Made by a program: the position numbers and the translations under genes. From Caryophanales bacterium UBA4951 (lineage in GTDB: Bacteria > Bacillota_I > Bacilli_A > RFN20 > CAG-826): a stretch of DNA of 31,683 nucleotides. The stretch lies in NCBI GenBank assembly GCA_002397465.1, contig DHAP01000052.1, positions 1-31,683 on the forward strand, given 5' to 3'. Every line of letters begins with the position of its first letter. The first letter of the stretch is position 1. The notes beneath the pieces are model-generated. The model worked only from the letters and a program-made list of their open reading frames with translations, searched no databases and had not been told where the DNA came from. This document shows, piece after piece, positions 16,916-25,596 of the stretch.

Positions 16916-17881
16916 TCAGACAGTCTCGGATGTCGTGACTTGGGTCTTGCCGAAGTCGACACGGTCGGTGTGATCGCCGGCGTTGGCGACTGGGACGCCC
17001 AAGACCTGGGGGTCACTCCATAAGGCCGTCTTGGCGGCGACATAGTTTCCGGTCGGCTCATCTGCACTCAAGGTGAAGGAGATGGCGTCACTAACCTTGC
17101 TGTTCGCAAAGATCGTGGTATCGCTCGAGATGCCTTGGATGGTCAGATAATAGGTTCCGGCATCCATGGTGTAGGAATAGATGTCGTTCTTGAACCCATA
17201 CTGGTTGTTGAGGTACTTATGGTTAGAGGAAGGATCGTATCCCCAGATGTAGCCATAGGTGAAGGCCGGGTGCTTGTCGATGCTGGCAAGAAGGTCCGTG
17301 GTCTCGATGACATCGCTCTTCACCAAAGTGGTGAGGGCCTCATCCGAATAGATGGACACTTTGACTTCTGGAAGAGAGGCAAAGACATACCAATCACCCA
17401 AGGTGTACCAGTCGATGATGAGCTCGGCGGTGTTGCCATCGCTCATGACCATGGCCTCTGGCTTTTCCAAAACGCCGCCGATGCCATATTTGGCCTTAAG
17501 GACGACTGGCTCCGGGGCCGTGTAGTCGCTTCCAGCAGCCGCGAAGGTCGTCAGCTTGATGTTGTAGAGTCCCCAGCCAAAGGTCGAGATGTCGACAGTG
17601 CCGCTCTTTTTGCCGGTGCTGTTGCCATTGATTCTGTTGCTGGAGGCGATGTAGGTGGTGCCTTCGACGCCGTTGGTGACCGAAAAGGCCCTCACGAAGA
17701 AATATCCGGTGTTGGCGTCATTGTTCGTGAAAGAGAAATCTCCGGTCGTCGTGTCAAAGACGAAATTCGTCGGGGCTTCCAATAGGTTGGAATCCACTGA
17801 GGAGGCAGTCTCTCCGCCACCGCATCCGACTAAGCTTAATAGAGCGGCGGTTGAGATAAGAATCGCAAATGATTTTTTCAT
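16916..17881 (-). CDS. Exported lipoprotein of unknown function
   Basis: A 321-residue lipoprotein: signal peptide with lipobox LLSLVGC, followed by Gly-Gly-Gly and a short Ser-rich spacer. The mature part looks beta-rich, with a first segment near residues 38-125 (FVFDTTTGDFSFTN, GYFFVRAFS, WGLYNIKLTTFA) resembling a fibronectin-type fold and a second near 135-285 (GTYYLTIQGISSDTT). I recognise no catalytic motif and no named family. An in-frame ATG 45 bases upstream (17926) lacks a ribosome site; AAGGA stands properly before the ATG at 17881, so I start there. It is 53 bases downstream of GH3-2 on the same strand and probably cotranscribed, so it may be a substrate-binding partner of that enzyme. 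Confidence 0.7.
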   Translation of the reverse strand: MKKSFAILISTAALLSLVGCGGGETASSVDSNLLEAPTNFVFDTTTGDFSFTNNDANTGYFFVRAFSVTNGVEGTTYIASSNRINGNSTGKKSGTVDISTFGWGLYNIKLTTFAAAGSDYTAPEPVVLKAKYGIGGVLEKPEAMVMSDGNTAELIIDWYTLGDWYVFASLPEVKVSIYSDEALTTLVKSDVIETTDLLASIDKHPAFTYGYIWGYDPSSNHKYLNNQYGFKNDIYSYTMDAGTYYLTIQGISSDTTIFANSKVSDAISFTLSADEPTGNYVAAKTALWSDPQVLGVPVANAGDHTDRVDFGKTQVTTSETV

Positions 17882-17894
17882 GTTATTTCCTTCT

Positions 17895-17924
17895 GAGGGG
17901 AGATGATATGAACCACCGCCCCTC
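17895..17924 (-). repeat. Inverted repeat between GH3-2 and the lipoprotein gene
   Basis: GAGGGG (17895-17900) and CCCCTC (17919-17924) are inverted and separated by 18 bases. There is no T-run, so it is more likely an mRNA-stabilising or processing hairpin than a terminator. Confidence 0.4.
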
Positions 17925-17934
17925 ATTATTTTGC

Positions 17935-20900
17935 TTATTCAGCAGCATGATCCTTTCTCTTCTTTTTGAGGGAAGGCACAAGAATCAAGGAAACTCCGCA
18001 TGCTAGTAAGGCGACTCCAAGGACGACATCGGTGACCACCCAAATGATGGTTCCAATGCTTGAGCTTGGGGCAGCGGTTATCGAGCTCGAGGAAGCGTAT
18101 TGATAGAGACGGTGTTTCATGATTTGATGGAGGCAATATTGGCCGTATCCGGTCGAAGAAGCGTCGCCATAGGCGGCTTCGGTCGAGGCGGCGTTAGAGT
18201 AGATGCCACGGGCCAACATGCTGCCTTCGGCGCTTAACATCGCCTGGGCGTTGTTGTAGCCATCGCCATCCGAGCCATCGCCATCGGTGATCAAGTTGCC
18301 CTCGAAGCCCCATTCGTTGCGGAGCATCTGGACATACATGCCATAGTGGAACCAGCTCATGCCGATGCGGTTGAGCGAGCCCATGACGCCTTTGGCGCCG
18401 TAGTCTTTGATGGCAATCTCGTATGGGCGGCAATAGACTTCGCGGATTGCCTGCTCGTTGGCCCAAGTGGTGTTGCCGCCACGGTTGGTATCGCCATCGT
18501 TCAAGGCGAAGTGCTTCATCATGACGCCGGTTCCGGTCGACTGAATTCCGCTCACGGCGTTGCCGAGAGACTCTCCAGCGATGAAACCGTCTTCCGAATA
18601 GTATTCGAAGTTACGTCCTCCGAATGGCGAACGATGGGTGTTAGCGGCCGGGGCATAAGCGACCCCGACTCCGAACAAGACGGCCTGATCACCATAGGAA
18701 ACGCCGTATTCTCTGGCGCAGTCCCTGTTCCAAGTCGAAGCGATGAGAACCGCGCATGGGAACCAAGTGGCTCCGTTGGAGGTTCCGTTGGCGACTTCGC
18801 CTGGACCATCAACGGTCTTTTGGGAGACGACGCCGACTGAGGCGATGGAGCCGATCTGCCAGCCCGAATTGCCCTGAAGCTCATAAGCTTCGGAAAGGGT
18901 GGTCTCCTCGACGAGTTTGTTCCAGATCTCAGCGCCGGTATCGTTGGAGATGCTGACGTTCTTCATGTCATTGGCACAAAGTTTGTGATAGCTGGAACCA
19001 TCGCTCGGGGCAGCGGTCAAGACTTCGAAGTTGCCGTCGCTGTCGGAGACTGGGTCCCCGTTTCCATCTTCGGCGACATAGTAGGTCTGACCCCACTTCT
19101 GCTCTTTGTATTTGCCAGAATCCAAACTGGACCCGTCAGGAAGCGTGCTGGAGAATGGCATCATGTTGTTGCCATGGCAGTAGATGGTCTCCGTAAGGCT
19201 CTTTTTGACTCCGTTGATGTAGGTCTGATAGACATAGGAAGTCGTCTCGGTGTTCTTGACGGATAAGGCCGATGTGATTCCTTCTGAAGGAGTCTCATTG
19301 GCGGTCTCGTCAGATTGATGCTGCATGATGGAAGTCATGCCGCCGGCGATATCGTTTCTTGAGAGATAGCCATCAAGCATGCAGCCATCGCCAGCCGTGA
19401 CGTCGTTCATGCTGTTGACGGCCGTGACTTTGTCGGAAGCGCGTTTGTTGGCGTAAACGGCATCACTGACGGCTCCGCTGGTCGGCTCATCTTTGTAGAT
19501 GATGGACTGAGAGAGAGTCTTTTTGACTTGGTCATTGACCGCGTTATCGCTGCCAACCTCGCCCCAATCATGGGCGTTATTCTGGAGATTGAACTTGTAT
19601 TCGCCCTTCTCCAAGACGTAGCATCCCTGACCGAAGTTGTCGAATGAAGAGATCTCATCGGTGTCGAATGTGATGGTGTAATCCTTCGAAGCGCCTGGCT
19701 CAAGGATGTCGGTTTTGACGTATCCGATCAAAGAGACTTTGGACTTCTCGAGTCCGACCCCTTTTATGCCGAAGTTGACGGTGTCGCTCTGATACGGGAC
19801 GTCGGCATAAAGCTCAACGACGTCTTTCCCAGAGTATTTGCTTCCTTCGTTTTTGACGGTTACGGTGATACTGTTGGTACCATGCGCCTCAAGGTTCACC
19901 GAGCTTGATTTGATGGTCTCGGAGAAGTTCGTGTAGCTTAATCCATATCCGAATGGGTATTGGACGACGCCATCGTAACCAGTCGAGATTTTGCCATTCT
20001 TCCAAGCGACGTTTTTGAAGTCGCTGGAATCGAAGTAGCCGACCGCGTCGGCTGTTTCGTAGTAACGGTATCCGACATAGATGCCTTCCTCATATTGATA
20101 GAAGGTCTGGCCGGTGGTGTAACGGTTGTCATCGGTGTTCCAGTAAGTCGGATTGGTGGATTGGTCATAGTCATAGGTGTCGACCAGACATCCGGAAGGA
20201 TTGGTTCTCCCAGAGAGGACGGTCGCCATGCCAGTCAATCCCGCTTCGCCTGGATGTCCGATCCAAAGGCACGCGTCGACGTTATAGTCCGTATCGTCCA
20301 CGAACCCGCATTCCATCGGGGACGCCGAGTTGAGAAGAACGATCGTGTGGCTGAAATTGGCCTTGGTGAATTTGAGAAGGTCTATCTCATTGTCAGAGAG
20401 CTGAAAATAGGTCCTGTTGAGGGTCGTCCCCTTGTTCTCAATGTCCATTGAAGGCGAAGCGCCTTCGGAACCGGAACGGGAGAAAGTGACGATTGCGTAG
20501 TCGGTGTAACCGCTGGTGACGATCTGTGATTTCCCAGCCGTGTAGGTCGCTGATGGGAATTCGTGGATTCCCGTGTAGGAAGTCCAGCCAACCCCAGCCG
20601 GGTCCGCCGATGAGACACCGCGGCTTCCACCGCAGGCGCTCTTAAGCCAGCTCCAGGCCGATTCGTTGACGTCGAGGCCCGCTTCGATGAGGGCGTCATT
20701 CATCATGACGGTGTTCTCATCGTCTTTGCCGCCGGCCGAGCCGGTGCCGCCTTCGACGTAGTTGTAGCTCATCGCGCCCAAGACGGTGACTTTGGCACCT
20801 TGTGAAAGAGGAAGGACGGAGTCTTTGTTCTTTAAAAGGACCGATCCTTCTTTGCTGATGTCTACGCAGGTGTTGTAACCTTCTTGGTAGCAATAGTCGG

Positions 20901-21066
20901 CGTCCTTAGTCTCGCTTGAGCCTTCCGAAGAGGAACTTGTGGTGCCCGCGCTGGCGCTGGATCCGCCGTATTGATTCGCGAAAACGATATTGGCAACGAT
21001 AAGCCCGACAGCGAGAACGCTGCATGAGGCGATGCCAGATATGATTTTCACCTTTCTTTTTGCCAT
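17935..21066 (-). CDS. Membrane-anchored GH3 glycosidase with permuted domains (GH3-2)
   Basis: A 1043-residue relative of GH3-1 with the same reversed layout: N-terminal membrane helix (about 7-30), Ser/Thr spacer, GH3 C-terminal domain (GSVLLKNKDSVLPL to YPFGYGLSY), fibronectin-III-like domain, then the TIM barrel, and a second membrane helix near the end with a Lys/Arg-rich cytoplasmic tail (LKKKRKDH). The barrel has GRNFEYYSEDG, MKHFALNDGDTNR and the expected nucleophile Asp928 in LITDGDGSDGDGY. The residue after that Asp is Gly rather than the common Trp, so specificity may differ. Start: the ATG at 21084 overlaps the GGAGG ribosome site (21078-21082), so the true start is the ATG at 21066. 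Followed by the lipoprotein gene; preceded by a cre-like site. Confidence 0.92.
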   Translation of the reverse strand: MAKRKVKIISGIASCSVLAVGLIVANIVFANQYGGSSASAGTTSSSSEGSSETKDADYCYQEGYNTCVDISKEGSVLLKNKDSVLPLSQGAKVTVLGAMSYNYVEGGTGSAGGKDDENTVMMNDALIEAGLDVNESAWSWLKSACGGSRGVSSADPAGVGWTSYTGIHEFPSATYTAGKSQIVTSGYTDYAIVTFSRSGSEGASPSMDIENKGTTLNRTYFQLSDNEIDLLKFTKANFSHTIVLLNSASPMECGFVDDTDYNVDACLWIGHPGEAGLTGMATVLSGRTNPSGCLVDTYDYDQSTNPTYWNTDDNRYTTGQTFYQYEEGIYVGYRYYETADAVGYFDSSDFKNVAWKNGKISTGYDGVVQYPFGYGLSYTNFSETIKSSSVNLEAHGTNSITVTVKNEGSKYSGKDVVELYADVPYQSDTVNFGIKGVGLEKSKVSLIGYVKTDILEPGASKDYTITFDTDEISSFDNFGQGCYVLEKGEYKFNLQNNAHDWGEVGSDNAVNDQVKKTLSQSIIYKDEPTSGAVSDAVYANKRASDKVTAVNSMNDVTAGDGCMLDGYLSRNDIAGGMTSIMQHQSDETANETPSEGITSALSVKNTETTSYVYQTYINGVKKSLTETIYCHGNNMMPFSSTLPDGSSLDSGKYKEQKWGQTYYVAEDGNGDPVSDSDGNFEVLTAAPSDGSSYHKLCANDMKNVSISNDTGAEIWNKLVEETTLSEAYELQGNSGWQIGSIASVGVVSQKTVDGPGEVANGTSNGATWFPCAVLIASTWNRDCAREYGVSYGDQAVLFGVGVAYAPAANTHRSPFGGRNFEYYSEDGFIAGESLGNAVSGIQSTGTGVMMKHFALNDGDTNRGGNTTWANEQAIREVYCRPYEIAIKDYGAKGVMGSLNRIGMSWFHYGMYVQMLRNEWGFEGNLITDGDGSDGDGYNNAQAMLSAEGSMLARGIYSNAASTEAAYGDASSTGYGQYCLHQIMKHRLYQYASSSSITAAPSSSIGTIIWVVTDVVLGVALLACGVSLILVPSLKKKRKDHAAE

Positions 21067-21281
21067 ATTAATTTTTACCTCCAATAATGGCTGAATAATC
21101 TTCTAAACTCGGAAAAACATCGACATAGTCAAATAATGGGATTTGTCCTTGTTTTTGCCTCCTTAACCTCGCGGCTTTATTCATTGGCACCATTTTCCAA
21201 TTCTTTGAAATTGGGGTCTTGTAAGCGCTTTTATATCTCATATTTGAGGAACAAGAGGCGTTTATTCAGGACACGAAATGA
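21067..21281 (-). promoter_or_regulatory. Control region of GH3-2
   Basis: No gene is seen in this gap. It holds a cre-like site (listed separately), a perfect palindrome CCAATT-ctttga-AATTGG (21197-21214) that could be an operator, and a single TTTTTGCC word (21152-21159) like the repeated words before GH3-1 and the CE1 esterase. I found no clear -35/-10 pair. Confidence 0.5.
21220..21233. promoter_or_regulatory. cre-like operator before GH3-2
   Basis: TGTAAGCGCTTTTA matches TGWAARCGYTWNCW at 13 of 14 positions on this strand, and its complement does as well. It lies about 154 bases before the GH3-2 start, a little farther than the other three sites. Confidence 0.55.
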
Positions 21282-21313
21282 CAAAAAAACGGAACAAGAT
21301 GCACCTGTTCCGT
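21282..21313 (-). terminator. Terminator after regulator 2
   Basis: On the minus strand ACGGAACA pairs with TGTTCCGT around a nine-base loop and is followed by seven T (21283-21289 on the complement). It ends the kinase 2/regulator 2 transcript and insulates GH3-2. Confidence 0.88.
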
Positions 21314-21333
21314 CATGACCGCTTATTTGCTTT

Positions 21334-22077
21334 TTACTTCTTGAACACCAAAGGCGAAGTGTCTTTCACAAGGGCGAGGTAGCGTTGTTTGACCTCCCCG
21401 CTCTTTCTTCTGGCGAGAGGCAGTTTCTCTCCGTTTAAGAGGCTTACTCCATCGACCCCAATCGTCTCTATGAAGCGATAATTTACCAAAATCCCCTTAT
21501 ATATCATGATAAAGCCATATGGGGTGAAGCTCTCCTCAAGTACCTCCATCGTAAGGGACAGTTTGGTCAATCTACCCTTGCTATCATGGACGAACTGGTT
21601 TTTCTTGTTGCTTTCGATGTAGCACACCTCATTGACGGAGAAAGCCAAAATCGAGTCCCCGTTCTTGATGACGACTTTCTCGGAGACCGGCGCCCCGATA
21701 TTTTTGGCGTAGGCGTCCACCACCAAGCTGATGTCCTCGATGAAGTTCTTCTTTCTCACGAAGCCAAATGGCCTGACCGCCAAAGAGTCAAAGACCCGAT
21801 CTTCCCGATTGGAGACGAAAACCAGCTCGGAGTTCGGCGAGGCTTCCTTGATCCTTTTTGCCACTTCAATCCCATCGACGCCCGGCATCTCGATATCGCA
21901 AAACACCAAGTCAAAGGACTGATTCAGGATGTCGCTTAAGATCGCCTCCCCAGAACCATACTTATGGATGTTGATCTCGATTCCTTTGTGTTCAAAGGCT
22001 CCCGTGATGGCGTTGGCGATGATGTCCATTGAACCATAATCGTCGTCAAACATCGCCGCTTGGATCCTGATTTTCAT
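21334..22077 (-). CDS. LytTR-family response regulator, pair 2
   Basis: A 247-residue regulator with receiver (acidic Asp11-Asp13, phospho-acceptor Asp61 in LVFCDIEMPG) and LytTR DNA-binding domain (VCYIESNKKNQFVH, MIYKGILVNYRFIETI, LPLARRKSGEVKQRY). The conserved receiver Lys-Pro is replaced by an Arg-Lys-Lys stretch (GFVRKKNF), so the switch region is somewhat divergent. A longer in-frame start at 22101 would read through the end of the kinase gene; AAGGAG and the ATGA overlap with the kinase stop point to 22077. Its binding sites are unknown; three repeats at 21-bp spacing upstream of the kinase gene suggest autoregulation. Confidence 0.9.
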   Translation of the reverse strand: MKIRIQAAMFDDDYGSMDIIANAITGAFEHKGIEINIHKYGSGEAILSDILNQSFDLVFCDIEMPGVDGIEVAKRIKEASPNSELVFVSNREDRVFDSLAVRPFGFVRKKNFIEDISLVVDAYAKNIGAPVSEKVVIKNGDSILAFSVNEVCYIESNKKNQFVHDSKGRLTKLSLTMEVLEESFTPYGFIMIYKGILVNYRFIETIGVDGVSLLNGEKLPLARRKSGEVKQRYLALVKDTSPLVFKK

Positions 22078-23444
22078 TTTTGCTCTCCTTCTTCGTTGCA
22101 TAAAAGCATGACTGAGGCGGTGAAGACGCCGTCTTTGACGTTATAGGATACGGCCCCGTGGTAACGTTCAACGACGCTTTTGACGATCTTGGTCCCATAC
22201 CCATGAAGGCTCTTGTCGCCTTTTCTGGTATGTAATGACATCCTCTCTTCGGCGCTTGAGTCGTCTTTGACGGGATTGGCTATCTCCATGATGAGATAAG
22301 GACCTTTCATGAACATCCTTATCGAAACGACGCCCTTGTCACATAAGGAATCATTTATCATCGACTCCAAGGCGTTATCTATCAAATTGGTCAATAAAGA
22401 GCAAATGTCCGAATCCTGGATCCCCAGCTGTTTGGAGATGACGATGTTGGTCTCCAAATGGATGCCGTTTTTTCTGGCTTTGCCCGCTTCGAAGTTAAGG
22501 ATCGAGGAGACGGTGTTGTTCCCACAGTCGATGAATGAGAGAGGCACCATCGTGGCCTCTGAGAGGTCGGTGAAGAACTCATTGAGTTTGGCGTAGTCTT
22601 TTTCCTGAAGCAGAACCTTCATGAACCCATATTGGTTTTTGATGTCATGTCTGATCTTCTTCAGTTCCTCGAGGTTGTTCTCCGACAAAGCAAGCACTTC
22701 TTGTTCCTTCTCGCTCTTTAAGGCAATGTTCTGGGCCTCTAGTTTGGCCGCTTGTTCTTTGGTGACGCCATAGAACATGAAGTAGGAGATGCCACATATA
22801 AGATAAAGGCCTAAGTCCAGAGTGAAGTTCAGGCTGTCAAAGGAATACTCGGTGCTATCGGAGTTATAGGCTGTGCTTTGGCTGACGATCAAAATGACGG
22901 TCGTGATGACGGCCAAAGAACCAAGCAAGACCAAGAACAGGGGATTGCCGGTCTTGAACTGCGACAAAGAGAAACGTTTGAGGAAAACCATAAGAATCAA
23001 TACCAGCACGAAGATGATGATGGTGCCGGCATTAAAGAAATTGTTGGAGTCATCCCCTGCCACCTTGATGAACCACAAACCAAGGATGGCCGATAGTTTG
23101 ATGGAAAGGAACAAAAGGGTGCACAAGGTGAAACCGACCGCGCATCTTTGAAACCAGGAATACGAGTTCATCAAAAAGGCGTGGGCCAAGATCACGCAAG
23201 GCCAAATGACAAACATCGAATATAAGGAGTCTGAAAAAATCCAGTAGTACAGCGAAGCGACCGTGATGGCGAAGAGCCAGGTGAGGCATAAGTCGGCCAA
23301 TTTGATCAATATGCCCTTCCAGTCGTACTTTCTGTCGTTGAACAAGAGGACGATGCATAAGCAAAAAAGTATGTCGGTGAAAATAAAGCTCGGGCCGAAC
23401 ATGCGCTTGACGTAAAAGTTGTTGAAGTAATCAAGAAAGCCCAT
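22074..23444 (-). CDS. AgrC-like sensor histidine kinase, pair 2
   Basis: A 456-residue membrane kinase. About seven hydrophobic segments occupy residues 15-245, then a coiled coil, His266 in IRHDIKNQYG, the N box LLTNLIDNALES and the G box SLHGYGTKIV. It belongs to the GHKL kinases that partner LytTR regulators. First gene of its operon and overlapping regulator 2 by four bases. No autoinducer gene is adjacent. Only a weak ribosome site (AGGCAA) precedes the ATG. Confidence 0.91.
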   Translation of the reverse strand: MGFLDYFNNFYVKRMFGPSFIFTDILFCLCIVLLFNDRKYDWKGILIKLADLCLTWLFAITVASLYYWIFSDSLYSMFVIWPCVILAHAFLMNSYSWFQRCAVGFTLCTLLFLSIKLSAILGLWFIKVAGDDSNNFFNAGTIIIFVLVLILMVFLKRFSLSQFKTGNPLFLVLLGSLAVITTVILIVSQSTAYNSDSTEYSFDSLNFTLDLGLYLICGISYFMFYGVTKEQAAKLEAQNIALKSEKEQEVLALSENNLEELKKIRHDIKNQYGFMKVLLQEKDYAKLNEFFTDLSEATMVPLSFIDCGNNTVSSILNFEAGKARKNGIHLETNIVISKQLGIQDSDICSLLTNLIDNALESMINDSLCDKGVVSIRMFMKGPYLIMEIANPVKDDSSAEERMSLHTRKGDKSLHGYGTKIVKSVVERYHGAVSYNVKDGVFTASVMLLCNEEGEQK

Positions 23445-23524
23445 TGCCTGTTGCCTTTATTCTATCATCTTGAAGGTATCGTTCCATCGTTTAGAGAGTC
23501 TGTGGTTTCTACTTCGACGTACCT

Positions 23525-23613
23525 ATATAAGATGTTTCTTTAAAGATAGGATATAAGGAACGAACAACATCCATAAAGGAACGAGATGACATATTTCGGG
23601 CACGAGATAACAT
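23525..23613 (-). promoter_or_regulatory. Kinase 2 promoter region with three 21-bp-spaced repeats
   Basis: GGAACGAACAACAT (23557), GGAACGAGATGACAT (23578) and GGCACGAGATAACAT (23599) start at exact 21-base intervals, two turns of the helix. Reading the minus strand they lie just upstream of a weak promoter: no good -35 and a -10 candidate TTATAT (23525-23530). This is the layout of activator sites of LytTR regulators, although the words do not match their consensus well. The rest of the 292-base gap (23445-23736) holds no gene I trust apart from a possible leader peptide. Confidence 0.45.
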
Positions 23614-23671
23614 CATAAACCCAAGAATTACTCAAAATCACCAAAATGAAGAAACCATTGAAAGAGGTTCC

Positions 23672-23740
23672 TTGAACGAAAAAGACGATATTGTTATTCA
23701 TTTACCCCCAGTCGTGGTATTCTTCGTTGCCACAAAATGA
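23672..23740 (+). CDS. Possible 22-codon leader peptide overlapping the helicase start
   Basis: A TTG at 23672, preceded by AGAGG (23663-23667), opens a frame of 22 codons (…DDIVIHLPPVVVFFVATK) whose TGA stop overlaps the helicase ATG as ATGA. The helicase has no Shine-Dalgarno sequence of its own, so coupled translation would explain how it is read. The spacing of four bases is short and the start is not ATG, so this remains speculative. Confidence 0.25.
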   Translation: MNEKDDIVIHLPPVVVFFVATK

Positions 23741-25500
23741 AAATAACAGAACTGAACTTACAACCGAATATCGAAAAAGCCCTCACCGAAATGGGCTACG
23801 TGGACCTCACGTCCATCCAAGAAATGACTTTGTCGCCCCTTTTGGATGGCTTTGACGTCATCGGAGAAGCCCCGACAGGGACTGGCAAAACCGCCGCTTA
23901 CTGCGTGCCGATGCTCGAAAAGATCGTCCCCGCTTCCGGAAAAGTCCAGGCCTTGGTCATCTGCCCGACGAGGGAACTTGCCATCCAGGTCATCCAGGAA
24001 ATCAGCAAATTCGCCAAATACATCCCCTCCATCCGTTATGTCGCCATCTATGGGGGACAGAAGATCTCGACCCAGTTAAGAGGATTGAAGAGCAACCCTC
24101 AGATCGTCGTCGGAACCCCCGGCCGTCTCAATGACCTCATCGAAAGAAAGAACCTCAATCTCTCTAACGTCAGCTACCTCGTCCTCGATGAGTGCGACGA
24201 GATGCTCGAGATGGGCTTTATCAAAGACGTCAACAAGATCATTGAAAAGGTGACTTTGCCACATCAGACCGCTCTCTTCTCGGCGACCATCTCCCCGGAA
24301 ATCAAGAAGATCTCCGAGAAGTATCTCAAAGAAGACGCCAGGCACTTCCAAATCAAGCGCACCCCAAGCCAAGACAACCAAATAAGCCAAAAGTACGTCT
24401 TCGTGGATGAGGACAAAAAGAAAGAAGCCATCGTCAACCTTCTCTCCAGTCTCTCCTTCACCAGGGCCTTCGTCTTCTGCCGCACCAAACACAAGGTCAT
24501 GCAGATCGAGAAGCTCTTAAAGAAGAACACCAAGAACGATGTCGTCTCCTTGCAAGGCAATCTCTCTCAGAACAGGCGTGACAAAGCCATGAAGGCCTTC
24601 CGTAACTACGAAGCCAATGTCATGGTCGCCACCGACATCGCAGCAAGAGGCATCGACGTGAGCGACGTCGACCTCGTCATCAACTATGACGTCCCAGAAG
24701 AAGACGAGTTCTACCTCCACCGCATCGGAAGGACCGGAAGGGTCGACAAGAGCGGAACCGCCTACACGTTCCTAAACCAAAAAGAACACTTCTTGGTCAA
24801 GAAATACGAAAAGATGACAAACTGCCATCTTGATGAATACACGATAAACAAAGGAGAGGCCATGAAAAAATACTTAGAGAACCTCGAAAGCACCGTCACC
24901 AGCGATCTCGCCGATGAAAAGAAAGCCATAGAAGAGGCCTGCGAAAGCCTCTCAAAACGTTTGGGCCACGAAGTTGACCCCATCGATTTGGCCGCGGCCT
25001 TGCTAAAGGAAAAGATGGCGGATCCTGACTCTGGCTTAGCCAAAGAGAAGGATTACTCCTCAGCCCACAACAAGAGCATCGAGAGAAACAAAGAGAAGAA
25101 ACGCTTCGTCACCGATCCCGACAACCAACGCTTCTTCATCAACGTCGGATATGAGGACGGGGCCAACGAGGACACCCTCAAGAGCTTCGTGATGAAATAT
25201 TGCAAAGGCCTTGAGCTCGATGACTTCGCCGATGTCTACCTCAAGGGCACCTTCTCATTCTTTGAGGTCCCAAAGGATTCGACCGACGCCATCGTCCACT
25301 ACCTCGAAGGAACCAAATTCCAAGGCAAGCTCGTCCATATCGAAAAGACTGAGCGTCCTGAGGATAAGGAAAAGAAGTCCTTCAATAAGGACAGAAAGCC
25401 TTATGGCAAAGACAAGAAATCCTATGGCGGAGACAAGAAGCCATATAGAAGAGGCGGCTCATCCGATTCTTCTCATTCCTACAAGAAACGCCGCTACTAG
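23737..25500 (+). CDS. DEAD/DECD-box RNA helicase with DbpA-type RNA-binding domain
   Basis: A 587-residue ATP-dependent RNA helicase (CshA/DeaD group) acting in ribosome assembly and RNA turnover. The Q motif is at the N-terminus (LTSIQ), Walker A APTGTGKT with Lys51, PTRELA, GTPGR, motif II DECD at 151-154 (Cys in place of the usual Ala), SAT, then ARGIDVSDVDLVINYDVP and HRIGRTGR. A DbpA-like RNA-binding domain (FFINVGYEDGANEDTLKSF to GKLVHIEK, about 465-540) and a basic tail of KDKKSYGGDKKPYRR type follow. A housekeeping gene, not specific to the glycan cluster. A small hairpin (23714-23733) immediately precedes the ATG. Terminated at 25509-25547. Confidence 0.93.
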   Translation: MKITELNLQPNIEKALTEMGYVDLTSIQEMTLSPLLDGFDVIGEAPTGTGKTAAYCVPMLEKIVPASGKVQALVICPTRELAIQVIQEISKFAKYIPSIRYVAIYGGQKISTQLRGLKSNPQIVVGTPGRLNDLIERKNLNLSNVSYLVLDECDEMLEMGFIKDVNKIIEKVTLPHQTALFSATISPEIKKISEKYLKEDARHFQIKRTPSQDNQISQKYVFVDEDKKKEAIVNLLSSLSFTRAFVFCRTKHKVMQIEKLLKKNTKNDVVSLQGNLSQNRRDKAMKAFRNYEANVMVATDIAARGIDVSDVDLVINYDVPEEDEFYLHRIGRTGRVDKSGTAYTFLNQKEHFLVKKYEKMTNCHLDEYTINKGEAMKKYLENLESTVTSDLADEKKAIEEACESLSKRLGHEVDPIDLAAALLKEKMADPDSGLAKEKDYSSAHNKSIERNKEKKRFVTDPDNQRFFINVGYEDGANEDTLKSFVMKYCKGLELDDFADVYLKGTFSFFEVPKDSTDAIVHYLEGTKFQGKLVHIEKTERPEDKEKKSFNKDRKPYGKDKKSYGGDKKPYRRGGSSDSSHSYKKRRY

Positions 25501-25508
25501 ATAACAAT

Positions 25509-25547
25509 AGGCAGAGACATCGCAAACCGACGGTTCTGCCTTTTTTT
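25509..25547 (+). terminator. Rho-independent terminator after the helicase gene
   Basis: AGGCAGA (25509-25515) pairs with TCTGCCT (25535-25541), extended by a G.T pair, followed by seven T (25541-25547). Confidence 0.88.
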
Positions 25548-25596
25548 CTACATGTTTTGTCAATCTTGTTACGATTTTTGATTTACTGGTTAAACT

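Noticed and set aside
17135..17785. 216-codon plus-strand frame opposite the lipoprotein gene
   Set aside because: Antisense shadow of a gene with a signal peptide; no ribosome site and no recognisable protein.
18346..20451. Long plus-strand frames of about 160 codons opposite GH3-2
   Set aside because: Antisense to strongly conserved GH3 motifs; composition reflects the codon usage of the real gene.
23531..23740. 70-codon open frame with heptad-like repeats upstream of the helicase
   Set aside because: No ATG and no credible start for most of its length; the repeat is better explained as 21-bp DNA spacing, leaving only the short TTG-start leader as possible.
24187..24198. DECD in place of DEAD as sign of a defective helicase
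   Set aside because: DECD variants are active in other RNA helicases and all other motifs are intact.
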